64,000 bases of DNA from Asterella californica (GCA_036924285.1 JAYKYS010000015.1:6944001-7008000), one strand, 5' to 3'. Shown: positions 25,045 through 36,330, counted from the first letter of the stretch. Made by a program: numbers and translations. Notes: generated by a model from the sequence alone, not told the origin.

Positions 25045-25608
25045 ATGACGGGAAGGAGCGAAGAAAGTAACGAAGAAACGAGTATTAGCACGGAGGTTGA
25101 AGAGGAAGAAAGGGTAGACACCGAAAAGGCAGAAGACGAAGACGATCGAAACGAAGCAGTGAGACTCGAGAAACTGGACGTGCAACTAGAAGAGGATTCT
25201 GACTTGTTAGAAAGCGAGAGGGTTAACGATCTATCAGAGGGACATGACTCTCAGTCGCAAGAAGAAGAGGAAAAGCGTCAAGATGAAAATTGCCCCTTTT
25301 GTGACTTCATGAGATTAGGTCCATGCGGGAAGAGTTTCAGTACATGGGAAGAATGTACAGAAATGGCAGAAGAAAAGGGTAGTAATGTCTTCGAGAAGTG
25401 TAGTCTTGTCACAGGAATCTTGACGTCATGCATGAGGGCAAATTTAAGCTATTACGGTCCTGTTTTGGAAGCACACAAGGGTATAGAGGGGCCTTCACTA
25501 CAAGCAGAATCTATGGTGGACCCTGAAAGCAATGCGGTAAAGAATTCGAAAAGCACGGACAAACAAGTGGATATTCAAGATGAAGCAGAGGCGAATGAAA
25601 ATGACTGA
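25045..25608 (+). CDS. GCK-domain protein with twin CX9C cysteines
   Basis: Intact single-exon ORF of 187 aa from the ATG at 25045. Residues 1-80 are highly acidic and probably disordered. Residues 82-146 match the plant GCK domain: CPFCDFM, GPCGKSF, WEEC, EKC and the closing YYGPVLEAHK. The cysteines are C83-X2-C86, then C94-X9-C104 and C119-X9-C129. The two CX9C pairs resemble a coiled-coil-helix-coiled-coil-helix fold such as that of the mitochondrial oxidoreductase Mia40. The biochemical role of GCK proteins is not established, so function is left open. The C-terminal 40 residues are again acidic. No signal peptide is visible. It stands alone, with a 1-kb gap to the BPG2 relic on the other strand. 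Confidence 0.85.
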   Translation: MTGRSEESNEETSISTEVEEEERVDTEKAEDEDDRNEAVRLEKLDVQLEEDSDLLESERVNDLSEGHDSQSQEEEEKRQDENCPFCDFMRLGPCGKSFSTWEECTEMAEEKGSNVFEKCSLVTGILTSCMRANLSYYGPVLEAHKGIEGPSLQAESMVDPESNAVKNSKSTDKQVDIQDEAEANEND

Positions 25609-26590
25609 TCTGAAACCAACCGTTGTAAGTAGAACCGGACCTTACCGCAAACTCAGTCATGCGGAGAAAATGGAGCGCAACGAACCAGCCTATTATATCT
25701 ACACTTCGTTAGGTTACACTACTCAACCTTTATTACAACGCAAGAGCTGCTTACCGCACGACACGTTACCCTATTTTTCTCCTGATTTGGAAGCAAAGTT
25801 CTCCACAGAAAAAACTTTCGGATTCGTAATTAGCCGACTGACCTTCTTCCTTCATGTTACTGAGGGGTGAACGAGGTAATGTGAGAGTTGAAGGTAAGAT
25901 CAACCACTAACGATCACCTACCGCAATTTATTCACATTCATCTTAATCATCCCTGCTTCCTTCTACCTTGTCTCGCAGTTCTATCCCCTGGTGCGGTCTA
26001 AATTACGCTGAACCCTAACTGGCATCTATGCTGCCCACCTACTGGTGAACAGCAGACACTACGTGCTGTTGAAAATCGAAATAAAATGTAATATTCTAAT
26101 CTGGATCTTGTGGTCTTCTTGTTTCTGAGATAGATGGGAAAGTGACAAGGCCAGATGTATTTTAGAAGAACTCAGTTCTTTGGAAAGTAATAGCCTTCAC
26201 ACCAGTGCAGATAGATGGCCAAGACATCCTTCCCGATAAGATCAATACTTACGTATACTACTTGCATTGATAGCCTCTAAAGTTTCATTGCCGACCTGTT
26301 ACGGGTGTCTGCGACAATCTCAGGTACACATCAAACAGCATGGGCCAAAACAGCATGGGATGACCAGGAGCTAACACGATCCCGCAGAAGATTGTGAACA
26401 CAGTACACTTGACAACCACAGGCTACGACCCGCACATGAATGAAAGAACTGAGTTAGTGATTATCCTAGTTCAACAAACATCTAACATGCTCGTGCAGTA
26501 GAAGTTAAACACGCCCAACCGATTTAATTACTCTGAGACAAGCATGGAATCCCAAATTTTACCATCACATCTTCTCCTGGTGACACGATC
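25609..26590 (+). other. 3' region of the GCK gene
   Basis: A 96-codon frame at 25580-25870 overlaps the GCK stop and has no family resemblance; it is probably 3' UTR. No other gene is seen. Confidence 0.35.
26080..26085 (+). terminator. candidate poly(A) signal of the GCK gene
   Basis: AATAAA 472 bp beyond the GCK stop, followed by a T-rich stretch. Candidate only. Confidence 0.3.
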
Positions 26591-29545
26591 GCCTCAGAAA
26601 AGATCATGCTTTCTGTGCGCCAGCTTTGCTCCGGTTTTTACAGCCGTAAATCCAGGCCTTTCAAAAACAGCGGCCATGTCAAACATCATGGCCTCACGCA
26701 CTGTAACAGCAACACCTCCCCATGTAAACACTTCCAATGTGGTCGACCCAGACACAGCCAGGGGCAACCCAACACGATGCCTGCGACGGCTACGTCTCGG
26801 CTGCTCTGGTCCCATCTTTCATCAGATATCTGGACGGTTCTGGATACCCATCATCCAAGCCCTTCAACTCTCTCTTGTTTGATGGAGGCTGCAATCAAGT
26901 AATCATGGAAGCAACAGTGGAACACAACTCCCAAGCAATAAGCATGCTGAAGTTAACCACTTAGAAGCTGTCATCACTGAACTGTGCAACGCATTCCAAC
27001 TGAAGAGAAACTCCGTCACAGTCAACTTTTGAACAAGATGGATCTGACCAGATGAGTTCTCGTGTATGTCTTACTCCATACAAGGAGAACATATTAGAAA
27101 GGTGAAACGATGTGTAACACCCCCAACACCCTAAGGTCTTTGAATTCTCCTTTCCAGGAGTATGAACAAGCAGCTTCATTACAGTTCAGGCATACAACAT
27201 GGATGCACTCAGAATGCAGTCTTTTCAGCATTGATCAACTGAACTCAAGGGGACCATGACACGCTTGTTTCCTTTCAATTGCTCAATACTACACACTACA
27301 CAGTATTAGCGATAGACTCCTCAAAATGCTAGTAAAGACTCCTCGACATTATATTATACATTTCTCTTGGAACTGATGACAATACCAGTACCAACAACAA
27401 ATTTTTGATACCAGAACGCCCCTCCCGCGAACTGGACTTCAAGCAATGGTTCTTAAGAGACTAGGCTATAAACCACACAGCGGAGTTGTCAAGGACAATT
27501 CTACGGTCCTAAACCACAATGTCAACCGATTCGAAGCACCTTTGCTGATTTCCAACGGCTCCTGAAGCTAATCCTAAGTGACATTACCGAAAGAGCTTCA
27601 TCAAAGTCATTAAAACTGCTTACTTAATTGACTCTTTGACTTCACCAAGTTAGGCCCCAAAGATTTCCAACAAGATCACATAATTCTCGGTTACTCATAA
27701 CTTCTATGAGGCGCTCGAAACGTTCAGAACTTGCACGGTTGTAGAAAGCGCAACAACCGTCAGTAAGGGAAATCCTCTGCCTCCGTATTTAGTGCAAGTC
27801 TTATAACCTTCAGTGTACTTCAGGAAACAGACCGGCATGTACGACACCTCATCGAAGGTTGGTATTACACACACGGAAATTCCAGAATCTGTTACCGAAA
27901 CTACATGACGGATCGCAAATGCGAGATGATGAATATTCTACTTACAGTCGCACAAACTTCTCCATCACGGGCCGTCCTGAGATAGACAGCCAGCACATGC
28001 AAGGCATGCTTGAAGACTACACTCTCGTCATAAAGGGTATTTACAGTCACTGCCAGCGCTGCTCCACCATGACTTTGTACAGTAGGAAAACAGTAGTAAT
28101 GTTCCTGGAGGATGCAGAACTGTCGTCTTATCGTAAGTCTGTCACCAACGTGTCTCTCAAATAGCTTTGTAGACTTCTCTGCCTGTCCCATAGACAGGGA
28201 ATGAATGCCGATGACCAGGCTTTGCATAGATGCTGTCCGCCGGTGCTTTGACTACTGTCAATGTCATCAGTCCTCCAACAGAGATAGCATGGCCTACCCT
28301 GCAAAAGGAGAGAACATGGTGACTTGAGCAAGTCGAGCCCGGTCGATACGGCAAAACTCGGTAAACAGCCCTAAGTTGCTCCATTATCTTTCAGTAATTC
28401 TTGTCCCTACGTAACAATAGCTTGTTTACCTACGGTGACTTCCTCTTCAAGTCGGTTCTCTAGTCTAATCCTGATCCAAGAAATATAATAAGAAAGGTGA
28501 CAGAATAAGAGTAGTAAGCTCATCCGTCTAACAAGCAGCACCCCGATATTACATCCAAAGAAAACTTGACTTGAATAACAAAACACGCCAACCGATGAAG
28601 TGGAAGGGAAGGAAGAATCCCCAAAGAAACAAGTTCCAAGAAGCTCTTAGAACTACGAACAGTTAGAAACCCCCTTCAGAACATAGAGTAATTTGTGCTC
28701 AACGAAAATACGAGATTCTTCTGAAAGCAACTAGGATGTGCTATGAGTTGGTCCTAAACTTCAGTAATAACTGAAACATTCATCGGACGCAGATGAGAAA
28801 AAGAGGTTAGAGAACAAACAATGCACCAATGTGTGTGCAGTCAGCAATCTAAGAGGCGAACAACAGCAGTGGACATTCCATCAATGTACGCTTGTGACGT
28901 TCCTGTATTCTGGTCCTGTGAGAGATTACAAAGTCTCCCGGAAAAGATCCCTTTAGGATCTTAAATGAAGGGTCTCCTTGACAGAACTAGTTTTACTTGC
29001 AGAATCTAGGGCTTACTTAAACCAGAATGAGGTTTCATGCACCTGACTTTACACTCATTCAGTAAAGTAAAACAAGCTCCCTGCCGCGTTGGTATGCCAC
29101 ACTGCTGGAGGGCGTAGACACTGTACTTCCTGCCTTCCATACGTCTTCCGTATAAACACATGGTGGGTAAATACAGGGAAATGTTGCAGCTGGCATCTGC
29201 TAGTGAGACGCAACAGCAAAGCAAACGCCTCAAATGAATTTCAGACGACGTAGGGGGCGTGCTTTCCAAGACAACCAATTGCCGACTTTCAGATACGGTC
29301 GCATTAGAGAACCACCACCCCTATCTATGTGTCACTGTACGTTGGTGTTCCCTACACCCACACCTACAGCTTCTATCCAGTATGAGACTAGTATAATTGC
29401 TCTTAATCTACCACTCTAACCGCACGTAAACCTGGTATGAAGTTCAATGTGAGATTGAAGGCTAAAAGCGCTCCACACCGAGGAACAAATAAAAGGCTTC
29501 TTGTATTCTGTTTTGCTTGATTATAATCTCGGCAAGAGTGAAAAG

Positions 29546-29935
29546 CTAAGTACTTTTGAACTTTAATTGCACAAGCAAGCACAAGTCCCCAACAGTCTGT
29601 ACCTTCACACGGAAAGTTCTTGGCTTCAAAACTTTCCGAATTTGTACCATTTGTTGCTCCTCCCTGATAAGCGGTGTTGTAATTTGATGCGGATGAAGAA
29701 GACCTGGAGTATCAAGTACTCTTGCTCTGTAGGACAAAATGCCCTCCAGTTTTACAAGCACTATAGTTGTTCCAGGGACAGGAGCCTCAGTCAAGAGTAC
29801 CTTCTTCTCTTTGTCGCTTTGCTCCTTTGTAAGCTTTCCTAAGGCGTTAATAAGAGAAGATTTCCCCACGTTTTGAGCTCCTATAACCCAGACGTCGCCT
29901 CTTGGACCTGCGATTTCTGTCAGCTGCTTCGCCAA
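29546..29935 (-). pseudogene. BPG2 relic, G1-G3 exon
   Basis: The longest unbroken piece of the BPG2 relic. It carries P-loop GAQNVGKSS, EAPVPGTT and DTPGLLHPH. Coding homology ends at RTFRVK and the next bases are the splice donor GTACAG (29602-29597), so the last codons of the open frame are intronic. All GTP-binding motifs in this exon look intact. Confidence 0.8.
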
Positions 29936-30491
29936 TTTGTCTACGCCCCACCCTTTGTATGCACGAACAGTGTGTACACCACTAATTTGAGAAACACTCC
30001 TGCTCTAATCTTAAAGGTGATATCTGACCAGGAAGCAGGTCGACCTTGTTCCAACATATAACTAGACGAGGAATATTTCCCGACTGTGCTTCTTGCCAGG
30101 AACCACCTAATTCCTTCTCGCACCAGCAAGCAGGGTGGCAGCCGCGCCCTAGAAAAGGATCCATCAAGGTCAACTGCCTCACCTACCATCAAAACCACTG
30201 CTCTCCTCCAATAGACTTTCTCAACCTATCACCCACCCTTCTCAAAGTCAAAATCAGGTAAGAGATTCTCCACAGTCTCATCTTTAACCTTGCCATAGTT
30301 TCTGAGGGCATGGCATCTTGCACACGCCAGAAGCTTCTCCACATCTTCTTCAGATGATTTTTCCTTCTTTCCTCGCCTCCTAAAGCTTCTGCGTTCCACA
30401 AGGCAACTGTAATCGTCCTCGATTCCTTCTAGCAAGAACTCATCCTCCTTACTTCTCTTGCTCCTGCTTTTCCAGCTCTGCCATCTGCTTG

Positions 30492-30539
30492 GAAGACGGT
30501 ATTGAACAAAGCGAGTTAGCTTTGTTCAATACCGTCTTC
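30492..30539. repeat. perfect 21-bp hairpin inside the BPG2 relic
   Basis: gaagacggtattgaacaaag plus c (30492-30512), loop gagtta, then its exact reverse complement (30519-30539). On the gene strand the first arm encodes EDGIEQS, continuing the BPG2 reading frame. The loop and second arm introduce a stop, after which a coding-like KQMAELEKQEQEK stretch resumes. The second arm therefore looks like an inverted copy of the first. Confidence 0.9.
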
Positions 30540-31606
30540 TTCTACTAATTTCTTCCTTGGAGCTGGTTGTTTGGAAAATCCGGGAGCTTTGGGGTTTGTT
30601 CCTGCATTTGAATTCCACAACCAGGGCAACCAAGCTCATCCGTTCTTCCTCTCCACCCTTGCATCATAAGGGTAACTCTGGGAGCTGAAGCGAGTCGTGA
30701 TGTCCCAAACTGCTCGACAACAGGTTGAAAGCGCTCACCGGATATACCAGAACCATGCTTGAACGCGAGAGAGACACCAATCTCCCGCACCTACAACTGA
30801 GAGAACTGAGTTTCAGGACAGGTTTACTCTTGACCACCGGCACTGTCGGTGTCTTTAAGTTTTATCATTCTTTTTCTTTTGACTCAAGTTCAGTCGTGAC
30901 ATACATCCCCTAGACATCCTTAGCATAATGCTGAAACTACAGATGCTGTGGCCAAGACGAAAAGATGAAATTCCGGCTACCTATCCTATTTGGTATACAG
31001 TAATTCATTGGTTTTATTTTCTCCCACCAGAATCGCACATGATCGTTAACCCCGTTTCGGGGTGCTTCAGATTTGAGATAACAATCAAGGTTGTCACCTC
31101 AAAGTTATAGTAAAGGCCCAGTCAGCTCTGAATCATGAAACTGCTTTAGCCATGACTTATGGAAACGGTAGGGCATGGGCAGTTAAATCTCGAGGACAAA
31201 TACTTTTCGAGAAGGAGAATTCTCCCCAGTTAAAACTGAAAAAGCAATGTGGTACGTTAAATGTTGCGTACCTTGTATATTCAATCTATTAATGCATCTC
31301 GCCGTTCGTGAATCTGTGAAATCAAATTTAGAAAGAATCAAATCTACACATAATAACATTAATAAAGTGACATTCTTTGGTTGATGTGCAGTATGATGCA
31401 TAAACATTAGAATTTATAGTCTTCAGTTTATGTGGACCTCGACACAAACATTAAAGTTTATAAAGTTTGGCCAGAGGGATGTGTGAAGTTACTGAAGTGA
31501 GGATATCAGAGTTGGACTCTTTAACAAATGTGAACATGTCACATAGAAATTAGCGTTAGAACTAATTCTTGATAGTCAATGATATTCATGAGCTAGGATA
31601 TTCACA

Positions 31607-31634
31607 CTCATGTACACTTAGAAGTGTACATGAG
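31607..31634. repeat. perfect 13-bp hairpin, 2-nt loop
   Basis: ctcatgtacactt (31607-31619), loop ag, exact reverse complement at 31622-31634. Confidence 0.9.
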
Positions 31635-31640
31635 GTTTAA

Positions 31641-31680
31641 TTATGAGCTAATCCTTCTCGTAGGAAGGGTTAGCTCATAA
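31641..31680. repeat. 17-bp hairpin with one mismatch, 6-nt loop
   Basis: ttatgagctaatccttc (31641-31657), loop tcgtag, reverse complement with one G.T wobble at 31664-31680. It lies only 6 bp from the preceding hairpin. Confidence 0.88.
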
Positions 31681-32061
31681 ATTAATGTCTTAAAAAAATT
31701 ATATTTATTCGTCAATAAGAGTTTATTTATAGTAAGATTGATTACGATTTAACTCACTGCATTTATGGGTTTTTTCTCTTTCCAGAGTCCATGTGTTTCT
31801 CTTAGCTGAGAAATGTTTAAATTTAGTTTTTAAATATAATAATTTAAATTTATTAACTCAAATTTAGACATTTACATTTATACTTAAATTTATCTTTGAC
31901 TTGCATTAATGTACCAAACCAGTCGCGGATAAATTTACACTTCGATTTAGTGGTGTTCACCCACGTTATCTCTTAATGTACAAAACTGATAGCAAATGAT
32001 TAAGCCCAAATAATATTGTTTCCCCGCTTCCACTATACAAAGCCGTGGGGAAGGATATTCA

Positions 32062-32087
32062 CCTCTTCCATCCGCAGATGGAAGAGG
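32062..32087. repeat. perfect 11-bp hairpin, 4-nt loop
   Basis: cctcttccatc, loop cgca, gatggaagagg. The right arm is also the start of a direct repeat (gatggaagagggctgtaa) found again about 27 bp downstream. Confidence 0.88.
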
Positions 32088-33066
32088 GCTGTAACCTTAA
32101 CTTTGATGGAAGAGGGCTGTAAATCAATGTATTTATATATTCATGAATTCAGTGAAACACCTTCCCGCACTTGTACCCTGTGAAGCGCAAAGAACCAAAT
32201 TGCAATTATGGGTTTTCTAAGGAGGTTTCCAACGTTCTTGGAGCAAGTAACAGTTAACATTTAAATATTGTTTTGATTTTTGATTTTATTTAATCTAAAA
32301 TATTTATATAACACTTATATTATTTCAGATATCTTAAAGAGAGCAAAAGTACGGAAGTTGATTGAGCATGCTTATTCATGAGACCTCCAGAAAGTTTATA
32401 AAGTTTGAAACTATTTAACGATACAACCAGATCAGAGCTTCTGATTCAAAATATCTCAAGTCGTTAACTGAAATTGGCTAACTGTGTTTGGTACAATTCG
32501 AGAGATATCCTATGCTGAACTAAACCGGTACCAGTGACTCTTACCTGTACAAGATGGTGTTTAGACAATCAAGTGGAGCTTCAGGGGTTAATACGTGAGC
32601 TGTAGGGTTTACGGAGGTTGATATTCCTTGCTTTTCTCATATCTAAGAGGACTCTGCCTACTTCCAACAAGTTCGATATATCCATATAAGTGGAAATAGA
32701 CCTTTAGCTTTATTGATAGTAAAAACTAAACAATGTCCTACATTAGAAGTTAGTCATAACGATAAACATCACTATATGGAAAACCAGTTCACCTGCAGTC
32801 AGATACTTGAACAAGAGGTCTTCGTGAGAGTTGCAGCCGATTCCATTCTTGAGCAAAACTGTCATATTGAGGAGAACCTCATAGAGTGGTCTTTTACGTC
32901 TTGCCGGCTGAATCCCGTCTCAACGTTGGTGCACATTTCCGGAGTCAAGTGATCTGTACTACCTCCATAATGTTACTCTTGAAAGTGAAAGCTCCTCCAG
33001 GCTCCAGCGTTAGTCTGTCTTGATTGTCCTCGATTTAGTCTTTATATCCCCATGCATGCTGATAAA

Positions 33067-33813
33067 CTAGATGTATGATCTCCAGCATGTGAAGTTCCTC
33101 GTCAGAAGTTCCACCGTGAGCTTGCTTTCCCATGGCAGGCGTTCCTCTTTTCCTTGTCTGTCAATCTGGGAATTGGCTTCATCAATTGCCTGTTTGGCCA
33201 CACTGCACGCTATGTCGCGAGAGTCGATCACGTTACGGTGGAAGACCGACAGATTAAGCGCAAGTCCCAGTCGAATCGGGTGATTGGGTGCGAGCTCAGT
33301 GAGGGCAGTATCTTGAGCGGACTTGTATGCCCGTATAACGAACTCCTTTTGCTTTTCCCACTCGATTCCTGTTTTGAGTTCCAAAAGACGCCAATGGTAA
33401 TCACCCTTCATCTTTAAGTAGAATACGCTGGATTCCCCGTTGGTAGAATTGGGGATGAGGTAAGCGTCAAGAAGGTTTAAGATTCTTTCGCACAGAGTGC
33501 TCATTTCAGACTCAATTTTCACTTGATATCTGTTGTCTGTGAGCGTTTGATCCTCGTTACGACTTCCTCGAATTCTTTCCTTTTGCTCGATAGACGATAT
33601 GATTCGCCAAGATGCCTCGCGGGACGCAATCACATTCTTGTACGCTAGAGAAAGCATGCTGCGTTCCTCGTCCGTAAGATCCTCCACTTCAACAGTTTTT
33701 GCTATCTTGTCCATCGCTTCGACCATCTCGTTGTAGCGCTCGGCGTGCATGGCAACCTTTGCAGCGTGCATATTTTCTTCCCTCACCCTCATCATTTCGC
33801 CTCTCCATGTCAT
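33067..33813 (-). CDS. divergent 14-3-3-like protein
   Basis: Intact intronless ORF, 248 aa from the ATG at 33813 (the frame stays open upstream to 33909 but without ATG). Family landmarks in order: REENMHAAKVAMHAERYNEM (11-30), LSLAYKNVI (55-62), SSIEQKE (73-79), SVFYLKMKGDY (129-139), YKSAQDTALTELAPNHPIRL (163-182), LGLALNLSVF (182-191) and NFTCW (240-244). 14-3-3 proteins are dimers that bind phosphoserine peptides through K49, R56, R127 and Y128 (human zeta numbering). Here K49 is kept (K59), but R56 is E66, R127 is W141 and Y128 is R142. Canonical phosphopeptide binding is therefore unlikely. The dimer-forming N-terminal helices look retained. Absence of introns suggests a retrocopy or an old single-exon paralog. 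The frame is undamaged, which argues for constraint or youth. Confidence 0.8.
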   Translation of the reverse strand: MTWRGEMMRVREENMHAAKVAMHAERYNEMVEAMDKIAKTVEVEDLTDEERSMLSLAYKNVIASREASWRIISSIEQKERIRGSRNEDQTLTDNRYQVKIESEMSTLCERILNLLDAYLIPNSTNGESSVFYLKMKGDYHWRLLELKTGIEWEKQKEFVIRAYKSAQDTALTELAPNHPIRLGLALNLSVFHRNVIDSRDIACSVAKQAIDEANSQIDRQGKEERLPWESKLTVELLTRNFTCWRSYI

Positions 33814-33909
33814 TGCTGTTCCTCGACTCGGCTGCTCGAGCTCCTCGTTCTCCTCAGTAAGGACCGAAAGCTCTCCTGCACCTTCAAACAAACGCGTGCC
33901 TACAACCAA

Positions 33910-34329
33910 GTAAACAAGAACTTCATACGTGCAGATAAAGCCGGACGGTCAGACGGTAGCCGCTGTGCGTGGCTCCTCCGACGATTGCCTTTCTGCTGAA
34001 GCATTTCTTGCAGGACCTTCTCTTGAAATCAATCAGTTCAAGAATGAACGAATGAATAAATCAATCGAGTCGAATCCTTGAAAGATGTTCAAGTCTTGCA
34101 CACGTTCCACTAATAAACGTTGGTACACAAACTGCAGGCCAGATTTTCATCGGGTTTGCGATGACGGAGGAGCTTCCTCTTGAGAAATGCAGATGTGACA
34201 GCTGTATCCAGTAAACAGCCAGTTTCCGGTCGAATAATCTCGATTCAAGTCGAATAATCTCGATTCAAGAATTTGAATTTGGTAAAGAATTCCGCTCTGG
34301 TCTTATCGAGACAGAACGCTAAACTAGGC
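33910..34329. other. short intergenic, upstream of the 14-3-3-like gene
   Basis: Presumed promoter of the minus-strand 14-3-3-like gene. A 14-bp direct repeat gtcgaataatctcg occurs twice at about 34230-34264. The gypsy fragment begins abruptly after about 34325. Confidence 0.4.
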
Positions 34330-34355
34330 ATCCGAATGCAGTAGATCCAGAGAAG

Positions 34356-34967
34356 ATGCAGAAGATCTTGGAGCTCCCTTTTCTTAGTACTCTCACTAAG
34401 TTATGTCAGTTTTTAGGTATGGTGGGGTATTATCGAAGGTTTATACTCTCGTTCTCACATAAAGCATATGCTTTGACTCTATATCTGAAGAAGGGAGTAG
34501 ATTACATGTTGATTTTAGGAGATGAAGAAGCTCTAGCCGCATTTGAGGAACTGAAAAAAGCTCTTACTTCAGCTCCAATCTTGGTTAAACTCGATTGGAA
34601 TAAACAGTTTATTCTCTATACTGATGCTTCAAATATAGCAGTAGGATGTACTCTAAGTCAGTATGATGTTGAAGATAGAGATCATCTTATTGCATATGCT
34701 AGTCGGTAAATGGTCAAGGCAGAGAGAAATTATTCTGTGACAGAGAGAGAAGGATTAGCAGTGATTTATGCTATGAGAAAATTTCGACATTATCTCATAG
34801 GGGGCAAGTTCACTATCGTTATAGATCATAAGGCATTGAAGTACATCTTCAATAAACCGATGGTCGAAGGACGATTAGCAAGGTGGAAGCTCTTATTGTT
34901 AGAGTATGACTATGAGATCTGCGATCGACTTGGAAATAAACACGCGAATGCAGATTTTGCTATCTAG
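34356..34967 (+). pseudogene. gypsy RT (C-terminal part) and RNase H
   Basis: The RT thumb region is recognisable: LCQFLGMVGYYRRFI, then the connection AFEELKKALTSAPIL. RNase H follows, with YTDAS, TEREGLAVIYA and IDHKAL carrying the acidic catalytic residues. A single stop at 34707-34709 separates YASR from MVKAERNYS, where a glutamine codon would be expected. The frame is lost again after HANADF. The product cannot be made as one chain. Confidence 0.88.
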
Positions 34968-35170
34968 AGCTTATGATGGCGATGGAGAGGAGCCGGTGGA
35001 TGACACCTTTCCGGACGAAGATTTGATGATCTTGATGAGCAACCCTATTATCCCAATAGAATATCAAGAAATTTGGGATTTTGTTACAAAAGGTGTTTAT
35101 TCAGATGAGATGCGGATCAGAGAGAAGAAGGCTTTGGTGAAACGAAGTCAACCTTACACGGTGGTGGAAG

Positions 35171-35848
35171 GTGTGTTATTCCGGGAAGGAGGTTGATGGG
35201 GTCCTAAAAAGAGCTGCGAGCAAGGAGGAGTCTCTACGACTCATGAAAAAATTTCATGACGGTCCAATATGTGGAGGACATTTCGCAAGCAAGTTGCCGG
35301 TCCACAAGATACTTGACGCAAGATACCATTGGAGGGAGATGTTTAGAGATTGCTTGACGTATTGTAAAACTTGTGATGTTTGTCAAGCTTTCGCTATCAA
35401 ATCAAGTGTGTCTACTCCTCTTAGATCTATTTCGGTTCTTGGACCTTTCGAGAAATGGAGAATAGATTTCATTGGGCCTTTGAATCGCACCCCTCGCAAC
35501 AATAAGTATATTGTTGTAGCCACAGATTATCTTACAAAGTGGGTAGAAGCCAGACCTCTTGTAACTATTGGAGAAGTTGAGGTGGGTAGATTTCTGTACG
35601 AACGGATCATTACTAGGTTTGGATGTCCTTTGGAGTTAATTTCAGATAGGGGTCGAGAATTTGTGAGTGGTATGACTACTGCTATGTGCACACATTTCTC
35701 CATTTCTCAGCGGGTTACTACTTCATATAAACCTAGTTCAAACCGTTTGGTAGAGAGGACAAACTGTACCTTGTGTCAAATGTTAGCAAAGGATGCTGAC
35801 ATGGAGGGGGTCAAACACAACTGGGACAAGCGTTGTCGTAGTGCATGA
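35171..35848 (+). pseudogene. gypsy integrase, N-terminal and catalytic part
   Basis: Zinc-binding HHCC-type segment (GGHFASK, YCKTCDVCQ), then the catalytic core with Asp in WRIDFIGPL, Asp in SDRGREFV and Glu in LVERTN. The frame stops at 35848, where foreign sequence begins; the missing C-terminal part resumes about 2 kb further on at 37889. The first codons to about 35200 overlap a frameshift from the preceding pol segment. Confidence 0.88.
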
Positions 35849-35915
35849 CGTTCAAGGTGCGGAAATGGAACTTCAGAAGACATTCAACCTGCATTTGTTC
35901 GGGAAGCTGCGCCCT

Positions 35916-35964
35916 AGCTTATCAAGCTGGGCAGGAGCTAAGCTGGGGCCATGCTTGATAAGCT
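35916..35964. repeat. 12-bp inverted repeat
   Basis: agcttatcaagc (35916-35927) and its exact reverse complement (35953-35964), with 25 bp between. It lies near the left end of the 2-kb insertion. Confidence 0.8.
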
Positions 35965-36330
35965 GCCCCCTAGCTTAGACTGAAATATCACCTTGAAAGA
36001 GGTCGAAGAGCATCAGAATGCAGAGCTCGGCGAGGAGAGCGACTTTGTGCTTCCAGTTTCGACAGAAAGTGTTTTAAGTAGTAGTTAGTACGGGGTTTAG
36101 ACTGAGAAATGCATGAAAGAGGGAAATCTGTCGATTTTAGCTCGTGGCTCAAACTCAGAATCTGATAGCGTGAGCGTGTAGGTGTTCACAAGTACTATAA
36201 TTTTGACTCTTTATTCATTAAAAATGGAGTTGTATAGTGAAGTTAGAGTAGGAAAGGCTAGTAAAGACTTTACAGGTAAACTTCTTTGTAAAAGCATGTG
36301 TACAGAAAATTTAACTGTTATGAACGGAAC

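Larger units (their letters stand above)
26600..30790 (-). pseudogene. frameshifted BPG2-type (YqeH-like) plastid GTPase
   Basis: BPG2 is a circularly permuted GTPase needed for chloroplast rRNA processing. Recognisable pieces, in minus-strand order: zinc finger half CPGCGIQMQ (about 30620); LLACARCHALRNYG and VENLLPDFDF (30330-30240); VDLDGSF (30170); G4 NKVDLLP and QISPLRL (30035-30000); G1 GAQNVGKSS, G2 PGTT and G3 DTPGLLHP (29880-29690); VGHAISVGGLM (28290); then DVAVAG, FTWGGVAVTVREA and FERPGF (26770-26660). Changes of frame between and inside these pieces imply roughly eight small indels plus an inverted insertion. An intron survives: donor AAG|GTACAG at 29602 and acceptor TTTTGCAG at 28299. 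It is therefore a decayed gene copy, not a retrocopy. Dense indel error in the assembly is the alternative. The N-terminal transit-peptide region is not found. Confidence 0.82.
30800..33066. other. intergenic, several hairpins, no gene
   Basis: No supported coding sequence. The only structures are the three hairpins listed separately and a direct repeat gatggaagagggctgtaa at 32077-32094 and about 32104-32121. The 79-codon frame at 32713-32952 has no recognised motif. Confidence 0.4.
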
